A stretch of DNA of 46,767 nucleotides from DATEBA01 sp035288045 (GCA_035288045.1 DATEBA010000002.1:1-46767); one strand, 5' to 3'. Positions 1 to 8,009 are shown, counted from the stretch's first letter. Numbers and translations: made by a program. The notes: generated by a model from the sequence alone, not told the origin.

Positions 1-164
1 AGGAACCCGACGACCTCACCTGAGTCGACGGCCACGAGACCCTCCTGCGTCCGCACCGCCTCGGCGCACTCGGCGACTCCCTGAGGTACCCCGAACCAAT
101 CCGGCAGGCCCGCGACGATCGCGTCACAGGCCTCGGCATCCTCGGGTCCGAGTGATCTGATCAT
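1..164 (-). CDS. GNAT-family N-acetyltransferase, N-terminal fragment (runs off the window)
   Basis: The minus strand from an ATG at 164 reads MIRSLGPEDAEACDAIV and continues open to the window edge, giving 54 codons. An in-frame TAG lies five codons upstream of this ATG, which fixes the start. The opening strand-helix pattern (IRSLGPEDAEAC), followed later by EGLVAVDSGEVVGFL, is typical of the first strands of GNAT acetyltransferases, which move an acetyl group from acetyl-CoA to an amine. The acetyl-CoA-binding motif would lie outside the window, so substrate and family cannot be settled. It is divergent from prfB with a gap of about 40 bases. Confidence 0.55.
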   Translation of the reverse strand, partial: MIRSLGPEDAEACDAIVAGLPDWFGVPQGVAECAEAVRTQEGLVAVDSGEVVGF

Positions 165-191
165 GCGAGCGGGAGCCTACCGTCCCGAGGG

Positions 192-206
192 TAGAATCGG
201 TCGCCG
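192..206 (+). promoter_or_regulatory. -10 element and probable leaderless start of prfB
   Basis: TAGAAT at 192-197 matches the actinobacterial TANNNT -10 consensus and lies 14 bases (first base to first base) before the GTG at 206. The RNA would then begin at or next to the start codon. No convincing -35 is seen. Confidence 0.4.
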
Positions 207-1316
207 TGAGCGAGCACACCGAGCGCATAAGAGAGATGTCCGAGCGGGTCCTTGCCGCGAAGGAGTTCCTTTGACGTCGAGGGCAAACGCGCGCAGGCCG
301 CGGACCTAGAGTTAAAGGCGGCCGACCCGGCGCTCTGGGACGACCCCTCCAGGGGTCAGGAGCTCACGACCCGCCTCTCGCGCCTGCGGTCGGAGATCGA
401 GCGATACGAGTCCCTCGAGCGGCGAGTCGCGGACGCTCGCGCTATGGACGAGCTCCTCGAGGAGGAGGCCGATGCGGACCTCACCGGGGAGCTCTCCAAG
501 ACCCTCGAGGCGCTCGGAAACGACCTCGAGCGGGTGGAGCTTGCGTCGCTGCTCGGAGGGGAATACGACGACCGCGACGCCGTCGCGACGATCCACGCGG
601 GTGCGGGCGGCACCGAGTCGCAGGACTGGGCGGAGATGCTGCTCCGGATGTACCTGCGCTGGGCCGAGCGCGAGAGCTTTGGGGCAGAGCTCGACGAGGT
701 GCTCCCCGGGGAGGAGGCAGGACTCAAGAGCGCGACGTTCATCGTGCACGGGGCGAACGCGTACGGCCTGCTGTCGGCCGAGCGCGGTGTGCACAGGCTG
801 GTTCGCATCTCACCGTTCGACGCTCAGAAGCGGCGTCACACATCGTTCGCCTCGCTCGATGTCATCCCGCTTCTTGAGGAGGCCGACGAGGAGGAGGTCG
901 AGCTCGACCCGAAGGACCTCCGGATCGATGTCTACCGCTCCGCCGGCCCCGGCGGGCAGTCGGTGAACACGACCGACTCGGCGGTGAGGATCACCCACCT
1001 GCCGACCGGGATCACGGCCGCCTGTCAGAACGAGCGCTCGCAGCTGCAGAACAAGGCGGTCGCGATGCGGATCCTCAAGGCCCGTCTCGCGGACCTGGAC
1101 CGCCTGAGGCGCGAGGAGAAGCTCGACAGCCTGAGGGGCGAGCGCCGGGGTATCGACTTCGGCTCACAGATCCGCTCCTACGTGCTCGCGCCATACCGCC
1201 TCGTGAAGGACCATCGGACCGAGGTCGAGATCGGCGACGTCGACCGGGTGCTCGACGGGGACCTCGAGCGCCTGATAGAGGCGGAGCTCCGGCGGCGCGC
1301 GGCCGACCTGGGCTAG
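206..1316 (+). CDS. prfB: Peptide chain release factor 2 (RF2), expressed through a programmed +1 frameshift
   Basis: RF2 recognises UAA and UGA stop codons and releases the finished peptide from the ribosome. The zero-frame reading from GTG 206 (or ATG 236) runs to an in-frame UGA at 272-274. A +1 shift on CUU at 269-271 joins it to the long frame that resumes with GAC at 273, giving about 369 residues (359 from the ATG), matching the roughly 365 of the family. The stop-recognition tripeptide SPF (810-818, about residues 202-204) marks RF2 rather than RF1, which has PxT. The catalytic GGQ is at about residues 249-251 in AGPGGQSVNTTDSAV. A simple ORF call starting at 252 misses the true N-terminus. 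The stop overlaps the convergent YfhO-like gene in one CTAG. Confidence 0.95.
260..275 (+). promoter_or_regulatory. prfB programmed +1 frameshift site (autoregulatory)
   Basis: The site reads AAGGAG, then UUC, then CUU UGA C. An internal Shine-Dalgarno-like AAGGAG (260-265) sits three bases before the slippery CUU (269-271), which is followed by UGA (272-274) and C. This is the architecture of the known bacterial RF2 frameshift signal, where low RF2 slows termination at UGA and lets peptidyl-tRNA-Leu slip forward one base. Confidence 0.93.
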
Positions 1317-3709
1317 GGTCGGCGCTCGCGAAGGACCGCGGCCACCCAGGCCGAGACCAGTATGAACCAGACTAGCCCCGAGGCCAGCAGTCCCCGGGTG
1401 ATCCATGGGTCCCGGTAGACGAGCCTGATGTCGTGACGGCCGGCCGGCACCGGCACCGCCTGCAGCAGGTAGTCGCCGACCAGTACCGGCGCCGGCCGGC
1501 CGTCGACGGTTGCCGACCAGCCCTCGTCCCAGATGTTGCGAACGACGACGAGCGAAGGTCCGTTCGCGTCGACCCGGATCCGGACGTCCTCCGGCGAGGT
1601 CTCACGGTAATCGGCCAGGCCCGCGAACGAGCGTGGATCGGAGGCGATCGCCGGCGGCTCCTCGAGCACCGCGGTTGCGGAGGGATCGAAGCCGGGCTCG
1701 AGGACCGCGTCGAGCGCCACGGCCGGGTTCTCGACCACGTCCCATCGGCTGACGACCGAAGCTCGTGGCTGACGGCCTGTCACCTCGTACAGGTCGTAAT
1801 CGCCTTCGCGCTCGACGAGGCTTGCGTCGACGGGCGGTTCGATCCCCCGTGGCACGACGACGTAGCCGACTCCCAGGAGACGGATGTCCTCGAGTGAGGG
1901 CGCGTTGAGCACCGATGCGTTGTAGTAGATGGGCAGCTCGTTCGTCGCCCTTATGTATGACCAGTACCTCGGGAGCTGGACCGGGTTGTAGCCGAGCACG
2001 TCGTGCGCCCCGAGGAGCGTCCCGCGCTCGTTCGCGAGCGCCGGCCAGTCGCGCTCGTCCTGCGTCCACAGGTATCCCTTCTCGAAGGATGCCGCGGGGA
2101 GCGCCCACGTGAGGTAGCGATCCTGCCCCCCCCGGAGGACCCGCGCGATCGGACCCGGTCGCAGGTACCGATCGGCCTCGACATCGGGCCACCGCAGGGG
2201 CTGGTGAACGAGGTTCGGATGGTCGCCCTCCTCGAGACCCAGGAACACCGTCCCTCCCTCGTAGTTCTGCGAGTACGCGGCGCTGCCGGCCAGATCGAGC
2301 GCCAGGAGCGCAGGGAGGACGATCCTCGCCCATCGCCTCCGATCCGCGAGCGCGCCCAGCGCAGCAAGCGCTGGGATCGCGCCGATCGCGAGCATCGAGA
2401 GGCGAACGGGGTGAGCGCCGAGGACGAGCGGGAGCGCGATGAAGAGCGCGGCGCCCGCCCCGACCCACCCGAGGGCCCATCTCCATGGGAGCGGCCGCTC
2501 GAGCAGTCCCTGGATGCCGATCGCGCCAAGGAGGGGAGCTGCCAGGAGCCAGAGGTAACGGAGCCGTCCCGGGTTGTGGAGGTACACGTCTCCGAAGGGG
2601 ATGCGGAGCACGAGATCGCGGAACCACCCCGCCTCGACCAGAAGCCCCCACGTCGCGGCGTAGGCGAGGAGAGCCACGGCCCCCAGCGCGACCGTCAGGG
2701 CGCGACGCGATCGCGTCCGGATCGCCGCAGGGACCGCGAGCAGGATCGCTGCGCCCGCGTAGGCGCCGGGGGTGCTCCCGAGGGCTAGCGGCCACCCGGG
2801 CCACACGCCGTTCGCAGCGATCGAGCGGCCCTCGATCCCGACAGCTCGAGTAAGCGGCGCGCCGAGAGCCTCGTATCCCCCTCGCAGGCTCGAGCGCGCG
2901 ACGAGCGCGAGCCTCGGAAGGAGGATCGCGAGGTTGGCCAGCGGCAGTGCCGCGAGGAAGGCGATTGCCCGCCGCGAGGCCCGCCCCGCCGTGATCGTTC
3001 CGCTGCGCACGTCTCTGGTGGCCGCGGCCGCGAGGTATGCGATCGCGAGCGCCGTGGCCATCCCGAGCCCGTGGCTCATGTGAGCGCTTGCGACCTGGCC
3101 CCAGGCAAACGCCCCGAGGAGCAGCCAGGGCAACCGACGGACCGCCCGCTCGGCGCGCCAGTATCCCGAAGCCGCGACCATGACTATCGTCGTCCATGCG
3201 AGCGCGCCGGCGAACGGCATGGCGATCGAGACGATCGACGTGGCCATCAGCATCGAAAGCGACAGCCCGCCGGCAGTGGCGGCTACTCGTTGCAGCCCCT
3301 CGCGGCGGAGGAACCAGTACGCGCCGAGACCCGCGAGCGCAGGGTTGAACACGACGGACGCGCCCACCGCCGCCGCCGGCGAGAGCAGCGAGAACAGGAG
3401 CATCGGCGGCGCGTACAGCCACCCGGACTGCGGGTCGGCCGCGTAAGGCGCTCCGGCGAAATCGAAGGGGTTCCACAACGGCACGTGGCCCTCGGCGAGG
3501 CTCCTACCGAGGAAGGAGAGGCGAGGGAGCACGAACGCGAGGAGGTCCGGGTGCTGCGTCGAGAGCAGCCCCTCGAGCACAAAACCGCGAAGCGCGAACA
3601 GCACGGAGACCAGGATGACCAGGGGTCCGGCGGTCGCGGCGAGGATCTCGGGCGGGCGCGACCGCCCGATCGCTGTGGCTTTCGGGAGCGTCTCCACGGG
3701 CTGCGTCAT
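1313..3709 (-). CDS. YfhO-family polytopic membrane protein
   Basis: The protein is 798 residues from ATG at 3709 (MTQPVETLPKATAIGRSRPP). It has many hydrophobic spans over roughly the first 450 residues, a soluble region, and a C-terminal sheet segment containing DEGWSATVDGRPAPVLVGDY followed by a last membrane span. That C-terminal block, with a Gly-Trp and a VDG turn, is characteristic of bacterial YfhO-like proteins (GT-C fold relatives linked to sugar modification of surface polymers). WNPFDFAGAPYAADPQSG near residue 65 resembles the conserved first periplasmic loop. The frame stays open upstream to 4438, but that part is antisense to ftsE and is not believed. No lipid-carrier or sugar can be assigned. 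It is convergent with prfB. Confidence 0.75.
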   Translation of the reverse strand: MTQPVETLPKATAIGRSRPPEILAATAGPLVILVSVLFALRGFVLEGLLSTQHPDLLAFVLPRLSFLGRSLAEGHVPLWNPFDFAGAPYAADPQSGWLYAPPMLLFSLLSPAAAVGASVVFNPALAGLGAYWFLRREGLQRVAATAGGLSLSMLMATSIVSIAMPFAGALAWTTIVMVAASGYWRAERAVRRLPWLLLGAFAWGQVASAHMSHGLGMATALAIAYLAAAATRDVRSGTITAGRASRRAIAFLAALPLANLAILLPRLALVARSSLRGGYEALGAPLTRAVGIEGRSIAANGVWPGWPLALGSTPGAYAGAAILLAVPAAIRTRSRRALTVALGAVALLAYAATWGLLVEAGWFRDLVLRIPFGDVYLHNPGRLRYLWLLAAPLLGAIGIQGLLERPLPWRWALGWVGAGAALFIALPLVLGAHPVRLSMLAIGAIPALAALGALADRRRWARIVLPALLALDLAGSAAYSQNYEGGTVFLGLEEGDHPNLVHQPLRWPDVEADRYLRPGPIARVLRGGQDRYLTWALPAASFEKGYLWTQDERDWPALANERGTLLGAHDVLGYNPVQLPRYWSYIRATNELPIYYNASVLNAPSLEDIRLLGVGYVVVPRGIEPPVDASLVEREGDYDLYEVTGRQPRASVVSRWDVVENPAVALDAVLEPGFDPSATAVLEEPPAIASDPRSFAGLADYRETSPEDVRIRVDANGPSLVVVRNIWDEGWSATVDGRPAPVLVGDYLLQAVPVPAGRHDIRLVYRDPWITRGLLASGLVWFILVSAWVAAVLRERRP

Positions 3710-3734
3710 GGAGGCAAAGCGTACGGCAACGTCG

Positions 3735-3763
3735 TTGGGCGGAAGGGGGTGACCTGTTAGACT
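3735..3763 (+). promoter_or_regulatory. Promoter upstream of ftsEX
   Basis: TTGGGC at 3735-3740 and TAGACT at 3758-3763 are separated by 17 bases, a good sigma-70-type pair. The start of RNA would be near 3770, about 25 bases before ftsE. Confidence 0.5.
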
Positions 3764-3794
3764 CGGGCCCCGCACGACCCCCTCGATCGACCTC

Positions 3795-4475
3795 ATGATC
3801 ACTCTCCGGCGCATCACCAAGGTTTTCAAGAACTCGGTCGTCGCTCTCGAGGACGTTTCCCTCGAGATCCCGAAGGGCGAGTTCGTGTTCGTCGTGGGGC
3901 CCTCCGGCTCGGGGAAGTCGACGATGATCCGACTGCTGCTCAAGGAGGAGGAGCCGACGAACGGAGAGATCTTCGTCGCGGGCAAGAGCCTCGGTAAGCT
4001 CTCCCACTGGAAGGGCGTGCCGACCCTCAGGCGAAACATCGGCACGGTGTTCCAGGACTTCAAGCTCCTCCAGGACAAGACCATCTTCGAGAACGTCGCT
4101 TTCGCCCTGGAGGTGATCGGCAAGCCCAAGGGCGTGATCGACCAGCGAGTGCCGGAGATCCTCGAGCTCGTCGGCCTCGGCGACAAGATGAACGACTTCC
4201 CCGACGAGCTCTCCGGCGGCGAGCAGCAGCGCGTGTCGCTCGCGCGAGCGTGTGTGAACCGCCCGCTCGTTCTGCTCGCCGACGAGCCGACGGGGAACCT
4301 GGACCCGGGCACGTCGGTGGACATCATGCGGCTGCTCGACAAGGTGAACCGGATCGGCACCACCGTCCTCATGGCCACGCACGACCAGGCGATCGTCGAT
4401 GCGATGCGCCGGCGTGTGGTCGAGCTCGACAATGGCAAAGTCGTCCGCGACCAGTCCAGGGGCGTGTACAGCTGA
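3795..4475 (+). CDS. ftsE: Cell division ATP-binding protein FtsE
   Basis: FtsE is the ABC ATPase that pairs with FtsX at the division septum and drives activation of peptidoglycan hydrolases. The 226-residue product has Walker A GPSGSGKST (about 35-43), the Q-loop in GTVFQDFKLL, signature LSGGEQQR (139-146), Walker B VLLADEP (159-165) and a switch histidine in MATHDQA. Length and the N-terminal MITLRRITKVFKNSVVALED fit FtsE closely. The stop shares one base with the ftsX start, so the two are translationally coupled. The order prfB-ftsE-ftsX-smpB-ssrA is conserved in many actinobacteria; here a membrane protein gene on the other strand is inserted after prfB. Confidence 0.95.
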   Translation: MITLRRITKVFKNSVVALEDVSLEIPKGEFVFVVGPSGSGKSTMIRLLLKEEEPTNGEIFVAGKSLGKLSHWKGVPTLRRNIGTVFQDFKLLQDKTIFENVAFALEVIGKPKGVIDQRVPEILELVGLGDKMNDFPDELSGGEQQRVSLARACVNRPLVLLADEPTGNLDPGTSVDIMRLLDKVNRIGTTVLMATHDQAIVDAMRRRVVELDNGKVVRDQSRGVYS

Positions 4476-5383
4476 TGCGTCGCATCGACTACTACTTCCG
4501 CGAGACCTTCACCGGCCTCCGCCGGAACGGGCTGGTCGCCTTCGCCGCGATCGCAACCGCCTTCATCACGCTCCTGCTGTTCGGCGGCGCGCTGCTGATC
4601 TACCGGGAGTACACGCTGATCCGGGAGGCAACGACCGGCAACGTGCAGGTCGCGGTGTACCTGACCGACTCCGCGAGTGGCGACGCCGTGCGACTCCTCA
4701 CCGAGACGCTCCAGGACCTACCCATCGTCGAGAGCGTCGATTACGAGTCGAAACAGGAGGCGTACGCGCGCTTCCAGCGGCTGTTCGCGAACCAGCCGGC
4801 CCTCGTGAACAACGTCACCCCCGACGCGCTTCCGGCGTCGTTGCGCGTGTCGCTCTCGGAGCCTGAGAAGTTCGCGCAGGTTGCCGCGGCGCTCGGGTGC
4901 AGGCTGGACGACACGGGCGAGTATCAGTGCGCGAAGCCGGGGATCCTCGCGCTCCGTGACCACCGCGAGACACTCCAGCGGCTCTTCCAGGTGATCAAGG
5001 TGCTGTCGCTCGCCGTGCTCGCCGCCGCCGGGCTGATGCTGGTCTCCGCGATCGCGCTGATCGCGAACACGATCCGGGTCGGGCTCTTCGCCCGTCGCAA
5101 GGAGATCGCGATCATGCGGCTCGTCGGTGCGACGAACTGGCGGATACGGATCCCTTTCCTGATCGAGGCGCTGGTCGAGAGCCTCGTCGGCGCGGCGACC
5201 GCCGTGGTGCTCATGTTCATGGGCAAGGTGCTCTTCATCGACCAGCTCCGGAACCAGGTCGGGTTCCTTCCCCTGATCCAGAACCGCGACGTGCTCTTCG
5301 TCGTTCCCTGGCTGCTGGCCGTCGCGGCCCTCGTCGCGATCGTCGCGAGCGTGTTCGGGATGCGACGTTTCCTGGACGTCTAG
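4475..5383 (+). CDS. ftsX: Cell division protein FtsX
   Basis: The ATG at 4475 overlaps the ftsE stop (TGATG). The 302-residue product begins MRRIDYYFRETFTGLRRNG, has one N-terminal membrane span (about 20-45), an extracytoplasmic domain of about 130 residues and three C-terminal spans, the layout of FtsX. The loop carries a Cys pair (GCRLDDTGEYQCAKP) that could form a disulfide, as reported for some actinobacterial FtsX extracellular domains. LFARRKEIAIMRLVGATNWR is the cytoplasmic coupling segment typical of FtsX/MacB-type permeases. It works with FtsE to regulate cell-wall hydrolases. Confidence 0.94.
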   Translation: MRRIDYYFRETFTGLRRNGLVAFAAIATAFITLLLFGGALLIYREYTLIREATTGNVQVAVYLTDSASGDAVRLLTETLQDLPIVESVDYESKQEAYARFQRLFANQPALVNNVTPDALPASLRVSLSEPEKFAQVAAALGCRLDDTGEYQCAKPGILALRDHRETLQRLFQVIKVLSLAVLAAAGLMLVSAIALIANTIRVGLFARRKEIAIMRLVGATNWRIRIPFLIEALVESLVGAATAVVLMFMGKVLFIDQLRNQVGFLPLIQNRDVLFVVPWLLAVAALVAIVASVFGMRRFLDV

Positions 5384-5392
5384 GGGAAGGCC

Positions 5393-5857
5393 GTGAGCCC
5401 CGATGCCGGGCAGCGGGCGGTCGCCACGAACCGGCGGGCGCGACACGACTACGAGATCCTCGAGCGGCTGGAGGCCGGGATCGCGCTCACCGGCTCGGAG
5501 GTGAAGTCCCTCCGGAACGGGAGGGCATCGCTCGCGGAGGCCTACGCGCGGGTCCGCGAGGGCGAGGTGTGGCTTGAGAACATGCACATCCCGCCCTACG
5601 CGCAGGGGGAGAGACGCGGGTACGATCCCAAGCGCGCTCGCAAGCTCCTGCTCCACCGGCGGGAGATAGAGCGGCTGATCGGCAAGACCGCCGAGAAGGG
5701 CCTGGCGCTCGTGCCGCTCCGGGTCTACTTCGCGCACGGGCTGGCCAAGGTCGAGCTCGGGCTCGGGCGGGGCAAGCGCGCCTTCGAGAAGCGTCAGGCG
5801 ATCGTCGAGCGCGAGCACCGGCGCGAGATCGAACGGGCCATGAGCCGCAAGGGCTGA
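5393..5857 (+). CDS. smpB: SsrA-binding protein SmpB
   Basis: SmpB binds tmRNA and is needed for rescue of stalled ribosomes. The GTG at 5393 is preceded by GGGGAAGG, and the 154-residue product has the family core: ATNRRARHDYEILERLEAGI, GSEVKSLRNGRASLAEAY, and KGLALVPLRVYF, ending in a basic tail (KRQAIVEREHRREIERAMSR). The gene follows ftsX by nine bases and lies immediately upstream of its partner RNA, ssrA, so protein and RNA partner are neighbours. Confidence 0.96.
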   Translation: MSPDAGQRAVATNRRARHDYEILERLEAGIALTGSEVKSLRNGRASLAEAYARVREGEVWLENMHIPPYAQGERRGYDPKRARKLLLHRREIERLIGKTAEKGLALVPLRVYFAHGLAKVELGLGRGKRAFEKRQAIVEREHRREIERAMSRKG

Positions 5858-5878
5858 GGCTCGTGTCGGTCCCGGCCG

Positions 5879-5884
5879 TATACT
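5879..5884 (+). promoter_or_regulatory. -10 element of the tmRNA promoter
   Basis: TATACT is a near-consensus -10 placed 20 bases before the expected mature 5' end of tmRNA. The matching -35 would overlap the smpB stop and is weak. Confidence 0.45.
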
Positions 5885-5903
5885 CAAAGGGACAACTGAA
5901 TAT

Positions 5904-6253
5904 GGGGGTGTACTGGCTTCGACCTGGGCGAGAGTCGCTCGGGGGAAGCGGGCCGAGGTCCCCGGATGCCTCGATAAAAGCCGGGAAACACACAAGCGCC
6001 GACTCTGAGTTCGCGCTCGCTGCCTAATTAGGTAGCCGTCCCCTCCGATGCGCCTGCGGTCGGAGGATGGGCGTCGTGAGCAGGCTCACGGAGGCGGTTC
6101 CGCCCGGGGGCCGCCGCCGGACAAAGAACCCGGGCTGGCCGAGAGGTCCTCCGCCTGTGGGAGCCTCGAGGTAAGACCTGACCGCAGGCTGCGCCCGGAG
6201 AAGACCCGAACGATCGCCTTGGGACGGGGGTTCGAATCCCCCCACCTCCACCA
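5904..6253 (+). ncRNA. ssrA: Transfer-messenger RNA (tmRNA)
   Basis: The 5' end GGGGGUG (5904-5910) pairs with CACCUCC just before the discriminator A and encoded CCA at 6251-6253, forming the seven-pair acceptor stem with one G-U. A T-arm with five G-C pairs around TTCGAAT precedes it. The characteristic opening GTGTACTGGCTTCGAC is present. The tag reading frame probably resumes at GGG 5983 and encodes GKHTSADSEFALAA followed by TAA at 6025-6027; the resume codon is inferred, but the ALAA end that directs proteolysis is clear. The length of 350 bases is usual. It rescues stalled ribosomes together with SmpB. Confidence 0.96.
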
Positions 6254-6404
6254 TCGAGCCCTCGTGTGAACCGACGGAGTAGGCGAAGGACTCGTTGTGC
6301 ATAGTCCTTGTCACGCGGCCATTCTTCACGTGGATATTCCGGAAGAACACATCGTTCCACCGGCGGGCGGTCCTTCCGGGTCGGCCACACGATAGCTGGG
6401 GGTA

Positions 6405-6419
6405 CAAGTCTTAGACTTG
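6405..6419. promoter_or_regulatory. 15-bp perfect palindrome, operator-like
   Basis: CAAGTCT and AGACTTG are perfect inverted arms around a single T, in the 261-base gap between tmRNA and the frameshifted SRPBCC gene. The size and symmetry fit a dimeric TetR or MarR-type regulator site, but no regulator is nearby. No gene is supported in 6254-6514. Confidence 0.4.
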
Positions 6420-6514
6420 ACCGCCTGCGGGTCGGGTTGCACGGGCTCGGGGCGCCTGTGCCGGGCCGGCCACGCCGGAGCCACTCCATGGTTGGGTTTG
6501 TCTGGGGAGGTGTC

Positions 6515-6957
6515 ATGGGGAGCTGGGTGAACGAGATCGTCATCGACGCGTCGCCGTCGGTCGTGTTCGGCTACATAGCTGACCTGAGCCGTCATCCGGA
6601 GTGGGCGCAGCAGCCGCTCCGGATTCGCCAGACCTCGACAGGTCCTGTCGTGGTGGGCTCCACGTTCGAGTCCATGGGGAAGGCCATGGGCGAGAGACGG
6701 GATGCAGTCACCATCACGGAACTCGTTCCGGGTGAGCGGATCACCTACGAGTCCGACGGTTGGGCAGGCGCTTTCCGAAACTGGTTTGAAGTGACCGCGA
6801 GAGATGAGGGATCGCGCGCGTCCGGAAGGGTTTCGAGTCGATCCGATTCGGCGGTTTTGGCCGAGCGCTATGGCCACTCATCGCGTTGACGACCAAAGGT
6901 AGCTTGCTGAAGGATCTCAAGAGGATCAAGGCGCACGTCGAAGGAACCTCGACCTAG
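6515..6957 (+). pseudogene. SRPBCC (polyketide cyclase/START-like) gene broken by a frameshift
   Basis: From ATG 6515 the frame reads MGSWVNEIVIDASPSVVFGY and continues as a lipid/ligand-binding SRPBCC fold to about 6812, then ends early at a TGA (6887-6889). A second frame carries the expected C-terminal helix, KGFESIRFGGFGRALWPLIA and on to LLKDLKRIKAHVEG, stopping at TAG 6955-6957. The switch falls in the CG dinucleotide run 6813-6820. Removing one CG unit joins the two frames as DEGSRVRKGF, a good family match. So either one CG unit was inserted, or this is a sequencing error. An intact gene would encode about 146 residues of unknown ligand. Confidence 0.75.
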
Positions 6958-7284
6958 CCCGGCCTGACTGCTGTCGTCGTCGGCGTCCGGCGATCTTCGC
7001 GTAGAGCTAGCTTCGGGGGAATCACCGCGCAACAGCGGCGGAACAGGCACCGCGTAGGAGAGCGTATGGACTCCCTGTCGTGGTGCCCGCGGAGGATCCC
7101 CGCCGGCGATGCCAAAGGGGTCAGGTCGGGCCGCGGCGACTGGCCGTCGCTACGAGCTCCGGCCTCTGGGCGTTCAGTCTCCAGCTCGCAGACGCTGTGA
7201 TCAGCGATTTCAGGCCAGGGGATCGGTTCACCACAACGCTCGCTCAGGTCCAGGATCCGGTGCGCGTCTCGATGCACAGCTGTG
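6958..7284. other. Stretch without a recognisable gene
   Basis: Open frames here on either strand (for example plus 7080-7325 and minus 6954-7277) are short, lack family features and have no convincing ribosome site. Base composition looks slightly less GC-rich than the neighbouring genes. I see no RNA gene or repeat. Together with the broken SRPBCC gene and the toxin-antitoxin pair it looks like accessory DNA placed after tmRNA. Confidence 0.4.
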
Positions 7285-7300
7285 ACCCTTGTTCAAGGGT
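7285..7300. promoter_or_regulatory. Inverted repeat upstream of the toxin-antitoxin promoter
   Basis: ACCCTTG and CAAGGGT are perfect seven-base arms around TT, ending at the first base of the -35 box of the toxin-antitoxin operon. It may be a second repressor site or a short hairpin. Confidence 0.4.
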
Positions 7301-7338
7301 TGCCGGAGTTTCCCGGACTGGTTAGAATCCTGACCAGT
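7300..7338 (+). promoter_or_regulatory. Toxin-antitoxin promoter with overlapping operator
   Basis: TTGCCG (7300-7305) and TAGAAT (7323-7328) are spaced by 17 bases. The -10 is enclosed by inverted arms ACTGGTTA (7317-7324) and TGACCAGT (7331-7338), which pair at seven of eight positions around six bases. A repressor bound there would cover the -10 and the RNA start, as expected for autorepression by an antitoxin. The ATG lies two bases after the right arm, so the leader is absent or only a few bases. Confidence 0.6.
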
Positions 7339-7339
7339 T

Positions 7340-7594
7340 ATGGCCGAGACCGTCCCTTTCACCGAAGCCAAGGCCCACCTTTCCGACCTGGTGGATCGGG
7401 TACTGCGCGAACACGAGCGCTTCGTGGTGACCCGAAACGGCCGGCCGGCCGCGGTTCTTCTCGCTCCTGAGGATCTGGAATCACTCGAGGAGACCGTGGA
7501 GATCCTTCAGGACCGGAGGCTCTTGGAGTCGATCCGTAAGTCACGTCGGGAGGCGGCCGAAGGCAAGCGACTCCGCCTCAAGGACCACATGTAG
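7340..7594 (+). CDS. Type II antitoxin, Phd/YefM family
   Basis: The 84-residue protein begins MAETVPFTEAKAHLSDLVDR and contains VTRNGRPAAVLLAPEDLESL, the classic Phd/YefM N-terminal fold that dimerises and binds operator DNA. The C-terminal part (about 50-84, ILQDRRLLESIRKSRREAAE) is charged and helical and would wrap the toxin. The stop codon abuts the toxin ATG (TAGATG), so the two are co-translated. The palindrome over the promoter is its likely operator. Confidence 0.9.
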   Translation: MAETVPFTEAKAHLSDLVDRVLREHERFVVTRNGRPAAVLLAPEDLESLEETVEILQDRRLLESIRKSRREAAEGKRLRLKDHM

Positions 7595-7861
7595 ATGGTC
7601 TACGAGGTTGAGATCACGCCGGAGGGACTCCGGCGCCTCAACCAAGTCTCCGAGAAGGTCAGAGCCGCAGTTCTCGAAACCATCTTCGGCACCATCGCCG
7701 AGAACCCTCGAAGAGCGGGCAAGCCTCTCCGGGGCGAGCTCGAAGGCCTTTACTCGGCCCTGAGAGGAGAGTTCCGGATCATCTATGAGATCGACGAGGA
7801 GACGAAGGTGGTGCTGGTCCATCGGGCGCAGCATCGGCGAGGGGTCTACCGTCGCCGGTGA
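7595..7861 (+). CDS. Type II toxin, RelE/ParE family
   Basis: The 88-residue product (MVYEVEITPEGLRRLNQVSE) has the RelE/ParE pattern: a first beta strand, two helices, NPRRAGKPLRGELEGLYSAL, then GEFRIIYEIDEETKVVLVHR and a basic tail RRGVYRRR. The conserved arginines (R in LRGEFRIIYEI and the C-terminal HRAQHRRGVY) are those used by RelE-type mRNA interferases, so ribosome-dependent RNA cleavage is more likely than gyrase poisoning, but this is an inference. The gene begins directly after the antitoxin stop. Confidence 0.88.
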   Translation: MVYEVEITPEGLRRLNQVSEKVRAAVLETIFGTIAENPRRAGKPLRGELEGLYSALRGEFRIIYEIDEETKVVLVHRAQHRRGVYRRR

Positions 7862-8009
7862 GCTTGCGGAGTCGTGCAGCCAGTGCGCCCCAGGAGTTCG
7901 AATAGCATCCCGTCAGCTCCACTCGCACCCGTGCTCTTCGAGGAGTCGAAGCGTCGCCGGCCTTTGGCCTACAAGCGATCGGGTTCACCGTCGGACGGCG
8001 AGTGCCGGG

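Noticed and set aside
3710..4438. Upstream extension of the minus-strand YfhO-like gene
   Set aside because: It runs antisense through ftsE, is Ser/Arg-rich without family features, and the ATG at 3709 gives a natural N-terminus.
5904..6253. Separate tRNA gene at GGTTCGAATCC
   Set aside because: The T-arm belongs to tmRNA; the acceptor stem pairs with 5904-5910. No other tRNA or rRNA gene was recognised in the window.
6024..6407. Minus-strand ORF containing VEVGGFEPPS
   Set aside because: It is the antisense reading of the tmRNA 3' end; the GGFEPP-type peptide is a well-known false ORF from the T-arm and CCA end of tRNA-like genes.
7080..7325. Plus-strand 81-codon ORF before the toxin-antitoxin pair
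   Set aside because: No ribosome site, no recognisable family, and it overlaps the promoter and operator of the pair.
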